Source of the DNA: Achromobacter veterisilvae
GTDB taxonomy: Bacteria > Pseudomonadota > Gammaproteobacteria > Burkholderiales > Burkholderiaceae_B
Reading direction: 5' to 3'
Length of the DNA: 64,000 nt
Assembly: GCF_900496975.1 (NCBI RefSeq)
Contig: NZ_UFQC01000017.1
Location: 1 to 64,000, forward strand
The number at the start of each line of letters is the position of its first letter. Positions within the stretch are counted from its first letter, which is position 1. The notes under the pieces were generated by a model, which saw nothing but the letters and a program-made list of their open reading frames with translations, was not told the DNA's origin and made no database searches. Positions 52,147 to 60,815 of this stretch are shown here, piece after piece. The translations under genes and the position numbers were made by a program.

Positions 52147-52950
52147 ATGAGCAATGTGCGTGACCCGCAACTGGCATCGCTGCTGGAAGCCGCGAACCGC
52201 CCCCGCCCCGAACTGGACGTGCTGGCGGAAGTGGCGTCCGGCCTGGGCTACGTGCGCGCCGAACGCTTCGCCGAACGCGTGTACGAAAGCCTGTTCTACG
52301 CGATCGCCACCGGCAAGATCGCGCCCGGCAGCAAGCTCCCCACCGAGCTGGAACTGGCGGCGCTCTTCGAGGTGTCGCGCCCGGTGGTGCGGCAGGCGCT
52401 GGACCGCCTGCGCGAAGACCAATTGGTGGATTCCATCCGGGGCTCGGGTTCGTATGTGCGCGCCAAGCCCGACCTGATGGGCGGCATGCCCGCGGTGGAC
52501 CCGGCGCGCCGGGTCGGCCACATCCTGGAAGGCCTGGAGCTGCGCATGGTGATCGAGCCCGAATGCGCCTACCTGGCCGCCCTGCGCCGCACCGACGACG
52601 ACCTGCGCGAGATGGACCGCATGCTGACGGGCTACGAAGAGGCCGACGCGTCCGGCGCCATCGCCCACCACCACGACTACGGATTCCATCGCGCCGTCGC
52701 CGCGGCCACCGGCAACCAGCGCTTCGTGCAGGTGCTGAAATCGCTGGAGTACGACGTCAGCCACGCGGTCAACGTCATGCGCCACCTGGTCCACAGCGAA
52801 CCCTGGAAACGCACCCGCGCCGCCATCGACGAACACCGCCACATCTACCGGCTGATCCAGGAACAGGACGCCGAAGGCGCGCGCAACGTCATGCGCGCCC
52901 ATATCGAAAAAGCCCGCAGCCGCATGTTGAACAGCGGCCCGGAACACTGA
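52147..52950 (+). CDS. GntR-family regulator of the FCD (FadR-type) subfamily
   Basis: 267 residues. The winged helix-turn-helix (LFYAIATGKIAPGSKLPTEL, ELAALFEVSRPVVRQALDRL, VDSIRGSGSYVR) is followed by an all-helical FCD domain with the metal-binding His residues in HDYGFHRAVAAATGNQRF and DEHRHIYRLIQ. FCD regulators bind organic acids. AGGAAGGA precedes the ATG. It is divergent from aldehyde dehydrogenase and probably co-transcribed with the SDR 18 bases downstream. Confidence 0.92.
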   Translation: MSNVRDPQLASLLEAANRPRPELDVLAEVASGLGYVRAERFAERVYESLFYAIATGKIAPGSKLPTELELAALFEVSRPVVRQALDRLREDQLVDSIRGSGSYVRAKPDLMGGMPAVDPARRVGHILEGLELRMVIEPECAYLAALRRTDDDLREMDRMLTGYEEADASGAIAHHHDYGFHRAVAAATGNQRFVQVLKSLEYDVSHAVNVMRHLVHSEPWKRTRAAIDEHRHIYRLIQEQDAEGARNVMRAHIEKARSRMLNSGPEH

Positions 52951-52968
52951 GCAGGAAACCCTTTACCC

Positions 52969-53751
52969 ATGTCATCGCAACGCCCCGCACTGAATCTGGA
53001 CCAGCAACTCGTCATCGTCACCGGCGCCAGCCGCGGCCTGGGCGCCGCCATCGCGCGGGCCTTCCTGCGGGAAGGCGCCAAGGTCGTCGTCAACTACCTG
53101 AACAGCGCCGAACGCGCGCAGGCGCTGGCCGCGGACGCGCCCGGCCAAGCGCTGGCGCTGCGGGCCGACGTGCGCGACGCGGCGGCCGTCGCCGCCATGG
53201 TGGCGCAGGCCAGCGAACACTTCGGCCAGCCCGTCAGCACGGTGGTCAACAACGCCCTGCCCTCCTTCCAGTTCAATGGCGACGCGCGGCCGCACGCCGA
53301 CACGCTGGACTGGGCCCAGATGAATGCGCAGATCGAAGGCAGCGTGCGCGCCGCGCTGAACACCACGCAGGCCGTCCTGCCCGGCATGCGCGCCGCCGGC
53401 GGCGGACGCATCGTCAACGTGGGCACCAACCTGGTCCAGAACCCGGTCGTGCCGTACCACGACTACACCGCCGCCAAGGCCGCGCTGCTGGCCTTCACCC
53501 GCACCCTGTCGCACGAACTGGGCGCGGACGGCATCACGGTCAATATGGTCTCGGGCGGCCTGCTGCGCACCACCGACGCCTCGGCCGCCACGCCGGATGC
53601 GGTGTTCGACATGATCGCTGCGGGCACGCCGCTGCGCGAAGTCACCACGCCCGCGCAGTTCGCCGACGCCGTGCTGTTCTTCGCCAGCCCCTGGTCGCGG
53701 GCCGTGACCGGCCAGAACCTGATCGTGGACGGCGGATTGGTGAAAGGCTGA
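52969..53751 (+). CDS. Short-chain dehydrogenase/reductase, FabG-like
   Basis: 260 residues. TGASRGLGAAIARAFLREGA for cofactor, NNAL in the NNAG position, VNVGTNLVQNPVVPYHDYTA with the YTAAK motif, and VTGQNLIVDGG at the end. The Asn-Ser-Ala after beta-2 (NYLNSAER) suggests NADPH use. In the expected NNAG the Gly is replaced by Leu, and the catalytic Ser motif reads NVGTN, with no Ser at the usual place, which may point to altered activity. It follows the GntR gene. Confidence 0.88.
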   Translation: MSSQRPALNLDQQLVIVTGASRGLGAAIARAFLREGAKVVVNYLNSAERAQALAADAPGQALALRADVRDAAAVAAMVAQASEHFGQPVSTVVNNALPSFQFNGDARPHADTLDWAQMNAQIEGSVRAALNTTQAVLPGMRAAGGGRIVNVGTNLVQNPVVPYHDYTAAKAALLAFTRTLSHELGADGITVNMVSGGLLRTTDASAATPDAVFDMIAAGTPLREVTTPAQFADAVLFFASPWSRAVTGQNLIVDGGLVKG

Positions 53752-53760
53752 CCCGCGCCG

Positions 53761-53979
53761 CTATGCCTGAAGCCGGCGGGCGCTGATCTCGCCGGCGGCG
53801 TACCGGATGCCCTTGAGCGCGGCATCCTCGCTGACGAACGTCGAATCGCCCACCCCGATGCGGGTCCATTCATGGTGGGGCGCGGTCCGCACCCAGGCCT
53901 CGTAGCCCGTGCGGGCCGCAAGCGGCCGCAGCTCGTATTCGAGCCGATAGCCGTTCAGCCTGATCGTTCCCGTTCTCAT
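53761..53979 (-). CDS. Small hypothetical protein
   Basis: 72 residues (MRTGTIRLNGYRLEYELRPL...), with a beta-strand-rich N-terminal half and a short Ala-rich tail, no membrane segment. It follows 17 bases after another small gene, so the pair looks like a two-gene operon. No family recognised. It converges on the SDR with only a 9-base gap. Confidence 0.5.
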   Translation of the reverse strand: MRTGTIRLNGYRLEYELRPLAARTGYEAWVRTAPHHEWTRIGVGDSTFVSEDAALKGIRYAAGEISARRLQA

Positions 53980-53996
53980 GCCCGCTTCCCCGCGCC

Positions 53997-54224
53997 TCAA
54001 CGCCGGCCCGCGAGGCCGCAGGCGCGCATCACGTGCCGGCCCGGATCCGCCATCGGCATCCTCCGCCAGTCCTCCGCGCGTATCACTTCCGTGACGCGCT
54101 GGCCGTCCGACATCCACCGGCGCGCGACGCTGACCACATCGGTGAATTCGGGCTGCGGCCCGTCCAGCAGCCAGCCGACTATCGGGACACCGGGAGAAAC
54201 CGTTTCCAAATCAAGGCCTTTCAT
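53997..54224 (-). CDS. Small hypothetical protein
   Basis: 75 residues (MKGLDLETVSPGVPIVGWLL...), with a Trp-rich beta region and a C-terminal basic tail. First gene of a pair with 53761-53979; its start lies at the edge of an AT-rich gap that should hold the promoter. The WLLDGPQPEFTDVVSVARRW stretch, with alternating hydrophobics, is reminiscent of phage-like or plasmid small proteins, but I cannot place it. Confidence 0.5.
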   Translation of the reverse strand: MKGLDLETVSPGVPIVGWLLDGPQPEFTDVVSVARRWMSDGQRVTEVIRAEDWRRMPMADPGRHVMRACGLAGRR

Positions 54225-54527
54225 GCCGCTCTCCGTTCAGGGAACGGTTAGGAGCGTATCCATTGATTGAACCTTTAAGTATTAGTAATGCCGAGAAAAT
54301 CGAACATTTTGTATATTGATCGGATTTTGGGCTTCGAATGGAAGCGGGCGCACGCCGGGACATACCTGCTCACATATCGGGCGGGAGCGCTGGCTGGATG
54401 ATGGCGAGGTATCATCCGACGTTCGACCGGCCCCGGTCCCGAGCGGCAGACGCGGCGGGATCCGCCCGCTGGCCGCGATTCCCGCAGATGGCCTGAGTGC
54501 CGCATCAATGAACGGTCTACGCGAAAC
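54225..54527. other. Intergenic region upstream of xth and of the small-gene pair
   Basis: 303 bases with no supported gene. The left 90 bases are AT-rich (around 54260-54330) and should hold the divergent promoter of the small genes. The right part returns to high GC and contains only short shadow frames. No clear hairpin, tRNA or repeat was seen. Confidence 0.5.
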
Positions 54528-55310
54528 ATGAAATTAGCCACCTGGAACGTGAACTCCCTGAACGTGCGCCTGCCGCAAGTACTGGACTGGCTCGCCGCCA
54601 ATCCCGTCGACGTGCTGTGCATCCAGGAACTCAAGCTCACGGACGACAAGTTCCCCGAAGCCGCCTTCACCGAGGCCGGCTACCACGCCGTCTGGGCCGG
54701 CCAGAAAACGTACAACGGCGTCGCCATCGTCTCGCGCGTTCCCGGCACCTCCATGGAACGCAACATCCCGGGCTACGAAGACCCGCAGCAGCGCGTGCTG
54801 GCGCTGACCTTTCCCGGCCCGGAAGGCGACGTCCGGGTGGTCTGCGCCTATTGCCCCAACGGCCAGTCCGTCGGTTCGGACAAGTACGCGTACAAGCTGG
54901 ACTGGTTCGAAGCCATGCACAAGTGGCTGGCCGAAGAGATCCAGCAGTACCCGCGCCTGGCGGTGCTGGGCGACTACAACGTGGCGCCTGCCGACGAAGA
55001 CGTGCACAACCCGGAAAAGTGGGAAGGCCAGGTGCTCGTATCGGAACCCGAGCGCGCCGCCTTCCGCGCTCTCCTCGACCTCGGCCTGACCGATTCGTTC
55101 CGCCTGTTCGAGCAGCCCGAGAAATCCTTCAGTTGGTGGGATTACCGCCAGTTCGCGTTCCGCCGCAACGCCGGCCTGCGCATCGACCACGTCCTGCTGT
55201 CGGCCCCGCTGGTCAAGCGCTGCATCGCCTGCGCCATCGACAAGGAACCCCGCCGCAACGAGCAACCCTCGGACCACGCCCCCGTGGTCGCCACCCTGGA
55301 ATTCGTCTGA
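54528..55310 (+). CDS. xth: Exodeoxyribonuclease III (AP endonuclease family)
   Basis: 260 residues. [16 protein letters not shown], metal-binding Glu in [12 protein letters not shown], Tyr-Asn of [13 protein letters not shown], catalytic GDYNVAP, and the C-terminal DHVLLS and [11 protein letters not shown] are all intact. It repairs abasic sites and 3'-blocked ends. Of the ExoA/XthA type. A 7-bp stem with GCGGAC/GTCCGC arms (55320-55342) follows 10 bases after its stop. Confidence 0.95.
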   Translation: MKLATWNVNSLNVRLPQVLDWLAANPVDVLCIQELKLTDDKFPEAAFTEAGYHAVWAGQKTYNGVAIVSRVPGTSMERNIPGYEDPQQRVLALTFPGPEGDVRVVCAYCPNGQSVGSDKYAYKLDWFEAMHKWLAEEIQQYPRLAVLGDYNVAPADEDVHNPEKWEGQVLVSEPERAAFRALLDLGLTDSFRLFEQPEKSFSWWDYRQFAFRRNAGLRIDHVLLSAPLVKRCIACAIDKEPRRNEQPSDHAPVVATLEFV

Positions 55311-55331
55311 AGCAAAAATCGCGGACATCGC

Positions 55332-55360
55332 TTGCGTCCGCGCTTGGCTTTATGTATAGT
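55332..55360 (+). promoter_or_regulatory. Promoter of the tRNA-Ala gene
   Basis: TTGCGT (55332-55337) and TATAGT (55355-55360) are separated by exactly 17 bases. Transcription would start near 55367, about 9 bases before the tRNA. The -35 lies inside the stem that ends the xth transcript. Confidence 0.65.
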
Positions 55361-55375
55361 TGCGGTCTTGCTTTT

Positions 55376-55451
<76 letters not shown>

Positions 55452-55464
55452 TAATTCCAGACGG

Positions 55465-55503
55465 AAAAGCCTTGGGACCACTATGTGTTCCAAGGCTTTT
55501 TTG
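55465..55503 (+). terminator. Rho-independent terminator of tRNA-Ala
   Basis: AAAAGCCTTGG (55465-55475) pairs with CCAAGGCTTTT (55490-55500) and the strand continues into more Ts (55497-55502), a classical stem plus T-run 13 bases after the tRNA. Confidence 0.85.
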
Positions 55504-55592
55504 TTTCTGCACGCCTGATTTCATTGGCTCGGGGCAAACCCGGGACTGCCTGGGGGTCCTCCCCTCGCCCGCCGGCGCGCAAGCCCCCCCCA

Positions 55593-56321
55593 TCAAGATC
55601 GGCGGGACCAAGGCTTGAGCGTATGCAGATCCAGCAACGTGAACCTGCCGCCGTTCTGCCATCCCCCGGTATCGATGTAGTAGACGTTGCCGAGTTGCGC
55701 GGGCTTGCGCAGCGTCATGTGTCCATGGACCACGGCACGCACATTGCGGACGGGCTGGGCATACTGCATCCGATAGCGGTCGATGGACCATAGGCAGGCA
55801 TCCTCATCCTCCGGGCTGAAGGTGGCGCCGTGGATGGCTTGCCAATCGTCATAGGGAAAGTCGGCATGCACCAGGCCGACAAGGCCCTGCGGCGTTTCCA
55901 CCTCGATAGCCAGCGGCAAGGCATGCAAGCACGCAGCGATGCGCGCCTGGGTGCCGCTGTCGCAGGCATCCAGCCACGAGCCACCGTGAGCACGATGGTC
56001 TATGTCCGGCAGCGGGTCGCTCATCGCCCGCCGCAGCGTCATCAGATCGTGATTGCCGCGGATGGCATGAAACCAGGGGCGATCCAGCCAGGCCAGGACA
56101 TCGCGAGACTCCGACCCACGGTCTACGAGGTCCCCGACGGAGAACAATCTGTCGCGATCGGGCGCAAACCTGACGGCAGCCAGCGCCGCATCGACCCGGC
56201 TGAAATGGCCATGGATGTCGCCCACGGCAAAATCACGGCCCCGGTCGTTCAACGGGAAGCGTTGGACTCGGGAATTACCGGGCGTCATCCCTGATTTCCA
56301 TGTGATCTCCTGGCGGCTCAT
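55593..56321 (-). CDS. PrpA-like serine/threonine protein phosphatase (metallophosphoesterase)
   Basis: 242 residues from ATG 56321; ATG 56288 is an alternative. Metal-binding motifs of the PPP/metallophosphoesterase fold are GDIHGHF, GDLVDRG, GNHDLM, then VHADF and VVHGHMTL. The order and spacing match E. coli PrpA/PrpB. It dephosphorylates proteins or small phosphoesters in the cytoplasm. It converges on the tRNA-Ala terminator and lies downstream of serB on the same strand with a 90-base gap. Confidence 0.88.
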   Translation of the reverse strand: MSRQEITWKSGMTPGNSRVQRFPLNDRGRDFAVGDIHGHFSRVDAALAAVRFAPDRDRLFSVGDLVDRGSESRDVLAWLDRPWFHAIRGNHDLMTLRRAMSDPLPDIDHRAHGGSWLDACDSGTQARIAACLHALPLAIEVETPQGLVGLVHADFPYDDWQAIHGATFSPEDEDACLWSIDRYRMQYAQPVRNVRAVVHGHMTLRKPAQLGNVYYIDTGGWQNGGRFTLLDLHTLKPWSRRS

Positions 56322-56411
56322 CCTGCATGACCCCCATGATACTTGGCCCTCCGTGGGCCCAGGCGGGATTGTTCGCCGCCCGCGGGCGCGGGCTCATCGA
56401 GGCAATGAACC

Positions 56412-57281
56412 CTATCTCCGATCCGGCCCGGCCGAAGAGGCGCCCAGCACGTTCAGCAAAGAATCCAGCCCGAGTTGATCGATGACCACATTGACCGTTG
56501 CGCGCACCACCGGTTTGGGATGGTAGCCGACCGACAGGCCGGCCAAGGCCATCATCTTCAGGTCATTGGCGCCGTCGCCCACCACGATCGCGTCCGACGT
56601 GGGCACGCCCAGCTCGCGGCACATTCGCGCGACGTGCCCGGCCTTGACGTCGGCATTGATCAATGTGCCCAACAGTTCCCCGGTCAGGCGCCCGTCCTTC
56701 ACTTCCAGATGATTCGACAGGTCGGCGTCCAGGCCCAGTTCGGCGCGCACGCGCCCCGTGAAATAGTCGAAGCCGCCGGAGACGATGGCGGTCCTCAGGC
56801 CGGCCTGCCTGGCGGCGGCGATCAGGGCCGACGCGCCGGGCGTGATGCGCACCCGCTCGGCATACAGGCTGTCAAACGTGCCGACCGGCAAGCCGGCCAG
56901 CAGCCGCGTGCGCATGCGCAGGCTGGTGTCATAGTCAACGGCGCCGGATTGCATGGCCTGCTCGGTCAACCGGGCGACTTCGCGCTTCCTGCCGACCAGA
57001 TCCGCCAGTTCATCTATGCATTCGATATTGATCAAGGTCGAATCCATATCGAACACCATCAACTTGAAATCGGACAGGCGCCGGAAAGACTCGATGACCG
57101 CGGTATCCAATCCGTGCTCGCGCCCCAGCTCATGAATGGCCTCCCGGCTTGCCGCAGCCGCCAGGGTGTAACGCAGACCGCCGTCATGAATACGGCAGCC
57201 CTCCACGGCCTGAAACAGCGCGCCGATGCGCGCGGCTTCGCCGTCCGAAAGCGGCGTGTTTCGCTGAACGACCAAATGCAT
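56412..57281 (-). CDS. serB: Phosphoserine phosphatase
   Basis: 289 residues. HAD motifs: nucleophile D78 in FDMDSTLI, motif II Ser in IVSGGFDYFTGRV, Lys in NADVKAGHV, and motif III in GDGANDLKMM. A short ACT-like N-terminal region precedes the catalytic domain (E. coli SerB is 322 residues). It makes serine from phosphoserine. The start is 4 bases after the stop of the M20 remnant, so it may be read from the upstream LacI/DMFase-like transcript. Confidence 0.94.
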   Translation of the reverse strand: MHLVVQRNTPLSDGEAARIGALFQAVEGCRIHDGGLRYTLAAAASREAIHELGREHGLDTAVIESFRRLSDFKLMVFDMDSTLINIECIDELADLVGRKREVARLTEQAMQSGAVDYDTSLRMRTRLLAGLPVGTFDSLYAERVRITPGASALIAAARQAGLRTAIVSGGFDYFTGRVRAELGLDADLSNHLEVKDGRLTGELLGTLINADVKAGHVARMCRELGVPTSDAIVVGDGANDLKMMALAGLSVGYHPKPVVRATVNVVIDQLGLDSLLNVLGASSAGPDRR

Positions 57282-57284
57282 GTT

Positions 57285-57494
57285 TCAACCGCGTAAATCT
57301 TGATCAAACGTCGAACACAGGAACTCGGCAAGCACCGAGGCGCCAAGCTGCGCATCTTCCATCAGCACGGTTTCATCCTTGTTGTGGCTGCCGTGCTGGT
57401 TTCTGATGAACAGCATGGCCGGACAGAATCTGGCCTCTGCGGGCACGCGGCTATAGGTATGCATTTTTCCTCGCTCGCGCTTACGCGCAGCCAT
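57285..57494 (-). pseudogene. C-terminal remnant of an M20-family hydrolase (carbamoylase/hydantoinase-like)
   Basis: A 69-residue frame whose last ~45 residues match the conserved end of M20 amidohydrolases such as N-carbamoyl-amino-acid hydrolase: FCPAMLFIRNQHGSHNKDE (metal-ligand His of the SHN segment) then EDAQLGASVLAEFL. About 350 residues of the enzyme are missing. A good AGAGGA is present 4 bases before its ATG, so a short peptide may still be made. Its position downstream of the DMFase-like gene suggests that a whole amidohydrolase once belonged to this operon. Confidence 0.65.
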
Positions 57495-57538
57495 GAATTC
57501 CTCTTGGTAATCAACAACATGGCGCCAGGAACGACGGA

Positions 57539-58534
57539 TCAGCGCTTCTCCGGCGTGGAATTTCGGTAGATCAGTTGTCCGGGCAGCAGGCGGCGCTCGT
57601 TCTTGCCGCTGTCCTGCAGCAGCAGTTCTATGGCCGCGGTGATCATGTCTTCGACGGGCTGACGTATCGTGGTCATCTGGTAGGCGGCGTTCGAGGCAAC
57701 CGGATGATCGTCAAAGCCGAATACCCGCACGTCTTCCGGAACGCGCTTGCCCAAGGCGAAGCGCAGCGCGTCGATGGCGCCCGAGGCGATTTCATCGTCG
57801 GCGCAGAACAGCGCATCGATGTCGGGGTGGCGCGCCATCAGCATCTGAGCGGCCTCGTAGCCCCAGGCATAGGTAAATTCTTTTTCCAGCACGGGCACCG
57901 CGGTCATGCCCAATTCGGCCAGGCGCTCCAGGAAGCCGGTGCGCCGATCCCGATTGGTGGACACCGACGGCATGCCGCCCAGGTAGCCCAGTACTTTGCT
58001 GCCGGATTCCAGCAGCACGTCGGCGGCCAGCCGGCCGCCGCCGATGTTGTCGGTGGACACGGAATGTCCGTTGCCGGTTTGCGCATACCGGTTGAACATG
58101 ACCACGGGCACGCCCTGCTTGACGCACAAATCGGCGCCCAGGGTCGTCAGTGACGCGGTCGTGATGATGACGCCCCGCACGCGGTACTGCAGCACCAGCG
58201 GCATCAGGTCGTCGACCGTTTGCGGCGGCGTGGCGTTGAACAGCAGCGTCTGCAATCCCCGCCGATGCAGTTCCCGCGTGATCAGCTCCAGCACGACCGG
58301 ATACCAGGGATTGGTAATGTTGGCCATGACGATGGCAATGATGTTGAACTTGCCGCTGCTCAAGCCGCGGGCCAGCGGGTTGGGCTGGTAGTCGACCAGA
58401 TCGACGACCTTCAGGATCTTCTCGCGGACTTCTTGCGAAATGGCGCCCTTGCCCGAGATGAACCGGGACACGGCGGCCTGGGACACGCCCGCGAACCTGG
58501 CCACGTCTTTCTGTGTTGGAGCTTTCTTTTTCAC
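57539..58534 (-). CDS. LacI-family transcriptional regulator
   Basis: 331 residues from GTG 58534 (AGAAGG just upstream, close). The helix-turn-helix and hinge are clear: APTQKDVARFAGVSQAAVSR, FISGKGAISQEVREKILKVV, YQPNPLARGLSSGK. A periplasmic-binding-type effector domain follows (IIAIVMANITNPWYP; VFGFDDHPVASNAAY). A much longer upstream frame is antisense to nothing valid and overlaps the previous gene. It starts 17 bases after the DMFase-like gene and probably controls the transporter/DMFase operon. Confidence 0.9.
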   Translation of the reverse strand: MKKKAPTQKDVARFAGVSQAAVSRFISGKGAISQEVREKILKVVDLVDYQPNPLARGLSSGKFNIIAIVMANITNPWYPVVLELITRELHRRGLQTLLFNATPPQTVDDLMPLVLQYRVRGVIITTASLTTLGADLCVKQGVPVVMFNRYAQTGNGHSVSTDNIGGGRLAADVLLESGSKVLGYLGGMPSVSTNRDRRTGFLERLAELGMTAVPVLEKEFTYAWGYEAAQMLMARHPDIDALFCADDEIASGAIDALRFALGKRVPEDVRVFGFDDHPVASNAAYQMTTIRQPVEDMITAAIELLLQDSGKNERRLLPGQLIYRNSTPEKR

Positions 58535-58551
58535 GCCTTCTGGTTTTCCGA

Positions 58552-60780
58552 TCAAAGAGGTGCACTGTCGGCGCCGCGCTTCGCCAACGAGATCGACAGG
58601 AAATGACGCAAGCAGTTTTCGACGATGTGCGAGACATTGTTGTCGCACCCGTTGTGCAACAAGCTTCCCAGGAAGGTAATCGAGCCCACGGCAAACAGTC
58701 CGCCGCCCTGCTCGGCCACACCGACTGCCATATGGGCGTGCACGCCTTCGTACTTGCGAGGAATCGACGCGGCGATGGTCCACGTCAGGATCTCTTCGGG
58801 CGCTATTCTAAAGCTAGGTCCATGGCCGTCCGAAATGCCGACGATCTTCAGGTACGCGGGCGAACCCAGTTCCGGCACGACCTGGTCCAGCTCGAACCCG
58901 GCCGCGCCGCCGCCGGACAGGCCGAAATCACCGTAGGTCTCTCCTTCCACGCCCTGGAACAACCAGGCTACGTCCGGATCGTAGGACTCCGGGGTGCGCC
59001 GGTAGCCCACGCCCTCGAATCCGCCTTGCACGGCAAAGCCCACGCCACCCACACATTGCGGCGCAATGCCGTTGCGCCGCCACATGCCGCCGTAGCCGCC
59101 GTCCAACTGGTGGTAGTACTCGCCCGGTTCGCTGGCCCACGCGCGGATGCCGCCTTCGGCGCGCCGGATTTCCAGCAGATGGGGGGCCGCCGCAGGGCGG
59201 GCGATCTTCCAGTAAAAGCCGTTGGCGCCCAGATACATCAGATATCCGCCACCTTCGCGGTACGCCACCAGGGCTTCGATCATGCGGCGCGTATGGTATT
59301 CCGGGTGCGAGCCGGTCAGCACCACGTCGTAGGGGCGCAAGGCGTCCAGGCCCTGGTCGTCCAGGTCCTCGTCGGTAATCACGTCATAGTCGAACCCTTT
59401 TTCACGCAGCCAGTGCGTCAGGTGCGAATCCGCTGGAAAGTGCCTCAGGCCGGACCCGTTGGGATCCGGAAACGTCAGATAGCCCGGGCGCATCGTCAAT
59501 ATCGGGCGCAGGCGCGACGACAGGCTGATGCCCGCCATGTCTTTGTGCCGGTTATAGGTGGACGCACCGAACTGCGTCACCACGTCGGGGTTGTGCGGAT
59601 AGGCTCCCCACTGCGCGATGCGTTCGGCCAACTGGCCTGCATAGTTGCCTCGGGCGTGGTTCGCATAGGCCTGGTAGGTCAGGGTCGGCGCCAGGAACAA
59701 CACGCGCGCGCGGGGCCCATCCGGGGCGGGCGTCACGTAGAACGGGATCGTGTCGCTGCCCTCGGGGTGCACGACTTCCAATCCATACACGCCGGATTGC
59801 GTGCCCGGCGGAATGCGCAGGCTGACGCTCTCCGCCCAACCGCAATCGGTCAGCGCGTCGGCGTGAAAGTACATGGCGGCATACTCGTCCGGCGCTTCCT
59901 TCCAGTTCAGATTCAGGCCAGACCAGCGCGACGACCGGACGGCGCGCACCGGCGTGTTGACCAGCGTCAGCGCGGGCATGCCGGACTGCTCGCCGGGCAC
60001 GGACGATTCCTGCATGGCATCGGACAGATTCCATTGCGCCAGCGCCTGCCCGCCGGCATACAGTGCAGGCGCTTCGATCAGCCCGTTATATCCCTGGCTG
60101 GGATGGCCTTCTTGCCACACTGCGCCCAGGCAAAGATGGGTAAATGGCTGCCAGCCGGATTGAACCGCGTCGGCATCCAGCACCGCCTCTTGCGCGGGCA
60201 GTGCCGGCCCGGCCCCTGGGGTGCCGGTGGACACGGGCCCTACACGTAGCGTCAGGCGTTGCTCGGCCAGTGCGAGGCTTAACGACACCGATTGCCAGCG
60301 ATCCTGCGTGGCGCGCAGGCCGGTACGCAGCGCGACAGGCGCCGCCCCTTTTTCCTGAAGCGCCAGAATGACCCATTCGCCATCATCCACGGCCAACGCC
60401 ACGCCGCGTGCCGCCGGCGCATCCTGCAGGCTGGCCAACACCTGCGGGCCGCCTTGAACCAGCGTTGGCCTGGTCAACATGCGCAGCTCGATGTGCTTCG
60501 CATTGTTCTGGGCGGCGGGATTGAACACGGCCAGCGCGCACGCCCCCGGGTGGACCGCCTGCTCGCGCCCCGCATAACCGGCTTGCAACGCGAAGTCGAC
60601 CGGTTCAAGCTGCATGCCGGGCCCGTCGGGATTGGGGTCGGCGCAATGGATGCGCAGGACACGCGCGGTAAACGGCTGGTTGCCTGCCGAACTGATGCGA
60701 AACGACAAGGTCTGGCCGGGTTGCGCGCTGAGCGGCGTGACGTAGCCCAAGATAGGAGGATGCATGATAGGTGTATTCAT
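58552..60780 (-). CDS. N,N-dimethylformamidase large-subunit-like protein
   Basis: 742 residues, close to the 762 of the DMFase large subunit. Residues ~1-220 have a jelly-roll/lectin-like pattern (VDDGEWVILALQEKGAAPVA; LTLRVGPVS), followed by the DMFA2 C-terminal domain (LFLAPTLTYQAYANHARGNY; DVVLTGSHPEYHTRRMIEAL; GGVGFAVQGGFEGVGYRRTP). Candidate iron ligands of the reported 2-Tyr-1-carboxylate centre are Tyr369 or Tyr372, Tyr409 and Glu494. DMFase hydrolyses dimethylformamide to dimethylamine and formate with a small subunit, which is not found in the window. It follows a Liv transporter on the same strand (35-base gap), so another small amide is a likely substrate. Confidence 0.85.
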   Translation of the reverse strand: MNTPIMHPPILGYVTPLSAQPGQTLSFRISSAGNQPFTARVLRIHCADPNPDGPGMQLEPVDFALQAGYAGREQAVHPGACALAVFNPAAQNNAKHIELRMLTRPTLVQGGPQVLASLQDAPAARGVALAVDDGEWVILALQEKGAAPVALRTGLRATQDRWQSVSLSLALAEQRLTLRVGPVSTGTPGAGPALPAQEAVLDADAVQSGWQPFTHLCLGAVWQEGHPSQGYNGLIEAPALYAGGQALAQWNLSDAMQESSVPGEQSGMPALTLVNTPVRAVRSSRWSGLNLNWKEAPDEYAAMYFHADALTDCGWAESVSLRIPPGTQSGVYGLEVVHPEGSDTIPFYVTPAPDGPRARVLFLAPTLTYQAYANHARGNYAGQLAERIAQWGAYPHNPDVVTQFGASTYNRHKDMAGISLSSRLRPILTMRPGYLTFPDPNGSGLRHFPADSHLTHWLREKGFDYDVITDEDLDDQGLDALRPYDVVLTGSHPEYHTRRMIEALVAYREGGGYLMYLGANGFYWKIARPAAAPHLLEIRRAEGGIRAWASEPGEYYHQLDGGYGGMWRRNGIAPQCVGGVGFAVQGGFEGVGYRRTPESYDPDVAWLFQGVEGETYGDFGLSGGGAAGFELDQVVPELGSPAYLKIVGISDGHGPSFRIAPEEILTWTIAASIPRKYEGVHAHMAVGVAEQGGGLFAVGSITFLGSLLHNGCDNNVSHIVENCLRHFLSISLAKRGADSAPL

Positions 60781-60815
60781 CGGTTCGATGTGAGTACAGT
60801 CGCCGTGAGCGGCGC

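Noticed and set aside
55320..55342. Intrinsic terminator after xth
   Set aside because: A 7-bp stem is present but no T-run follows, and the tRNA promoter -35 lies inside it; kept only as a comment.
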